The notes below the pieces were generated by a model. It saw nothing but the letters and a program-made list of their open reading frames with translations, did not search any database and was not told the origin of the DNA. From JAWUVP01 sp034112285 (GTDB taxonomy: Bacteria; Pseudomonadota; Gammaproteobacteria; JABDGN01): a stretch of DNA of 23,801 nt. This document shows positions 22,956 to 23,801 of this stretch, in pieces (within the stretch, counting starts at the first letter, position 1; every line of letters starts with the position of its first letter). Position numbers and translations under genes: made by a program. Where the stretch lies: positions 1 to 23,801 of the forward strand of contig JAWUVP010000018.1 in assembly GCA_034112285.1 (NCBI GenBank). The letters run 5' to 3'.

Positions 22956-22993
22956 AAAAAAAGACGGTAATGTTTCATTACCGCCTTTTTTTT
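22956..22993 (-). terminator. Intrinsic terminator, possibly bidirectional
   Basis: CGGTAATG (22965-22972) pairs with CATTACCG (22976-22983) around TTT. The stem is flanked by seven A (22956-22962) and eight T (22986-22993), so T-runs follow the stem on both strands. It ends the minus-strand gene that stops at 23003 and separates it from the MipA-like gene. Confidence 0.9.
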
Positions 22994-23002
22994 GCAGAGC
23001 AA

Positions 23003-23626
23003 TTACAACTGATATAGGAAATCTAAAGTAACGTAGCCATTAATGTCATTAGTCATCATAGCCGTGGTAGGTTGCATGTCAGTTAAGGCTATTGTTGCAG
23101 CGCCTGCGTGGTATTGTAGGCCCACACCATAAGCAACACCTAGACTTGAATTTTCGCTTGAGTTAGGGCCGGTTTCCAGAGCAGCATTGTTGGGTGTGGT
23201 TTTATTGATGTTGTAGACAATACCCGCCGTTCCATACATATCAAAATTGTTGAAAATAGGGTAAGCATACTGGCCTAGTAGATTCACGAATTGGTTCGTT
23301 GTGGCTGCGATGCTCGCGCCATTATTGTTTTTATCTTTTTGTGTGATTTTGCCAACACTAACATAGTCAACTCTGAACGATACGTGATTGGTGACAGGTT
23401 TTACTGCAGAAAGCGTATAGCCTAGGTCAGAAGTGCTTTGTGTGTAACTCTCAAAATATTTTCCATTTTGAAATGAAGAATCAGCTTTGGTAATGTTATC
23501 AATATTAATACCCACACCCAGCTTCCAGTTCATGTTGGAATTCACTGGTGCAGCCAGAAGACTAGTGCTGATAAGGGCAAGGCTTAGTGATGTTGTAACC
23601 GCCTTTAGAAGTGTATGTTTTGGCAT
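23003..23626 (-). CDS. Small outer-membrane beta-barrel protein
   Basis: 207 residues from ATG 23626 (MPKHTLLKAV), preceded by GGAGATACTC as ribosome-binding site; an upstream ATG at 23638 would place that site inside the gene, so I reject it. A Sec signal peptide is clear (SLSLALISTSLLAAP, cleavage about residue 26). The mature part has alternating strands of eight-stranded OmpA/OmpX/OmpW-like type (WKLGVGINIDN, VSFRVDYVSVG, MYGTAGIVYNI, GVAYGVGLQYH) and ends in YVTLDFLYQL. It lacks an OmpA peptidoglycan-binding domain. The gene is monocistronic, with its own -10 and a strong terminator. The exact family is not recognised. Confidence 0.8.
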   Translation of the reverse strand: MPKHTLLKAVTTSLSLALISTSLLAAPVNSNMNWKLGVGINIDNITKADSSFQNGKYFESYTQSTSDLGYTLSAVKPVTNHVSFRVDYVSVGKITQKDKNNNGASIAATTNQFVNLLGQYAYPIFNNFDMYGTAGIVYNINKTTPNNAALETGPNSSENSSLGVAYGVGLQYHAGAATIALTDMQPTTAMMTNDINGYVTLDFLYQL

Positions 23627-23665
23627 GAGTATCTCCATATAGTGTGTTTAACCAGCAGAGGTATA

Positions 23666-23671
23666 ATTATA
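23666..23671 (-). promoter_or_regulatory. Probable -10 box of the small outer-membrane protein gene
   Basis: On the minus strand a perfect TATAAT (23671-23666) lies about 40 bases before the ATG 23626. The -35 position is weak. It separates this gene from valS, the upstream minus-strand gene. Confidence 0.45.
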
Positions 23672-23700
23672 CAGGACTTTTCTTGGGAATAGAAGTCTGT

Positions 23701-23801
23701 CTATAAATCAGCCAATTTCAGTAATTGAGTTTGTAATTTCTGCACGGCAGCTTGGTTTTGCACTAATTTTTCACGCTCTTGTGCCACAACGGCTGCCGGG
23801 G
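23701..23801 (-). CDS. valS: Valyl-tRNA synthetase, C-terminal end (partial)
   Basis: The 32 codons visible on the minus strand end with TAG (23703-23701) and read PAAVVAQEREKL ... LLKLADL. This matches the C-terminal coiled-coil arm of ValS, which packs on tRNA-Val; E. coli ValS has AVVAKEREKL at the same place. The remainder lies beyond the window edge. The assignment rests on a short segment but the wording of the motif is distinctive. Confidence 0.8.
   Translation of the reverse strand, partial: PAAVVAQEREKLVQNQAAVQKLQTQLLKLADL

Noticed and set aside
23672..23695. Hairpin between valS and the small barrel gene as the valS terminator
   Set aside because: Only about five base pairs with no T-run, so it is not supportable.

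Overview
The window is a bacterial chromosome segment, most likely from a gammaproteobacterium. The gene order gltA / sdhCDAB-sucABCD, the E. coli-like length and motifs of each enzyme, and the yciO-trpS-scpA-scpB neighbourhood all point that way. The moderately AT-rich sequence and the AAA/DUF4143 ATPase would fit Legionellales or Coxiellaceae-like lineages, but that placement is an inference from general knowledge and was not computed.

Region 1 (1-11626) is TCA-cycle core. The 3' part of an unrecognised gene converges on gltA (citrate synthase, minus strand). gltA diverges from a long plus-strand operon encoding succinate dehydrogenase (sdhC, sdhD, sdhA, sdhB), the E1 and E2 parts of 2-oxoglutarate dehydrogenase (sucA, sucB) and succinyl-CoA synthetase (sucC, sucD). 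Together they cover citrate formation and the 2-oxoglutarate to fumarate steps. The E3 subunit (lpd) is not here. Good sigma70-type promoters face each other in the gltA-sdhC gap, gltA has a strong intrinsic terminator, and hairpins sit at the sdhB-sucA and sucB-sucC junctions.

Region 2 (11744-14544) carries an MFS transporter that converges on and overlaps a bolA-family gene, yciB (inner-membrane septation protein A family) overlapping bolA in one minus-strand operon, and divergent yciO (YrdC/Sua5-like).

Region 3 (14545-18492) is the accessory part. It lies between yciO and trpS, genes often close together in related bacteria. It holds an outer-membrane beta-barrel whose signal-peptide-coding 5' end has no usable start codon, a secreted protein with six clear and one degenerate Asp-box (a probable seven-bladed beta-propeller), a strong terminator, and an AAA ATPase/DUF4143 gene. 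The ATPase promoter spacer is exactly one copy of a 16-bp repeat found twice directly and once inverted, which looks like an autoregulatory operator, and the transcript may be leaderless.

Region 4 (18493-23801) has trpS, a long form with a four-cysteine motif resembling an iron-sulfur site, scpA-scpB (condensin partners), a HisN-like phosphatase, two minus-strand outer-membrane protein genes, one of MipA/OmpV type, and the 3' end of valS. No rRNA, tRNA, CRISPR array, transposase or integrase was found.
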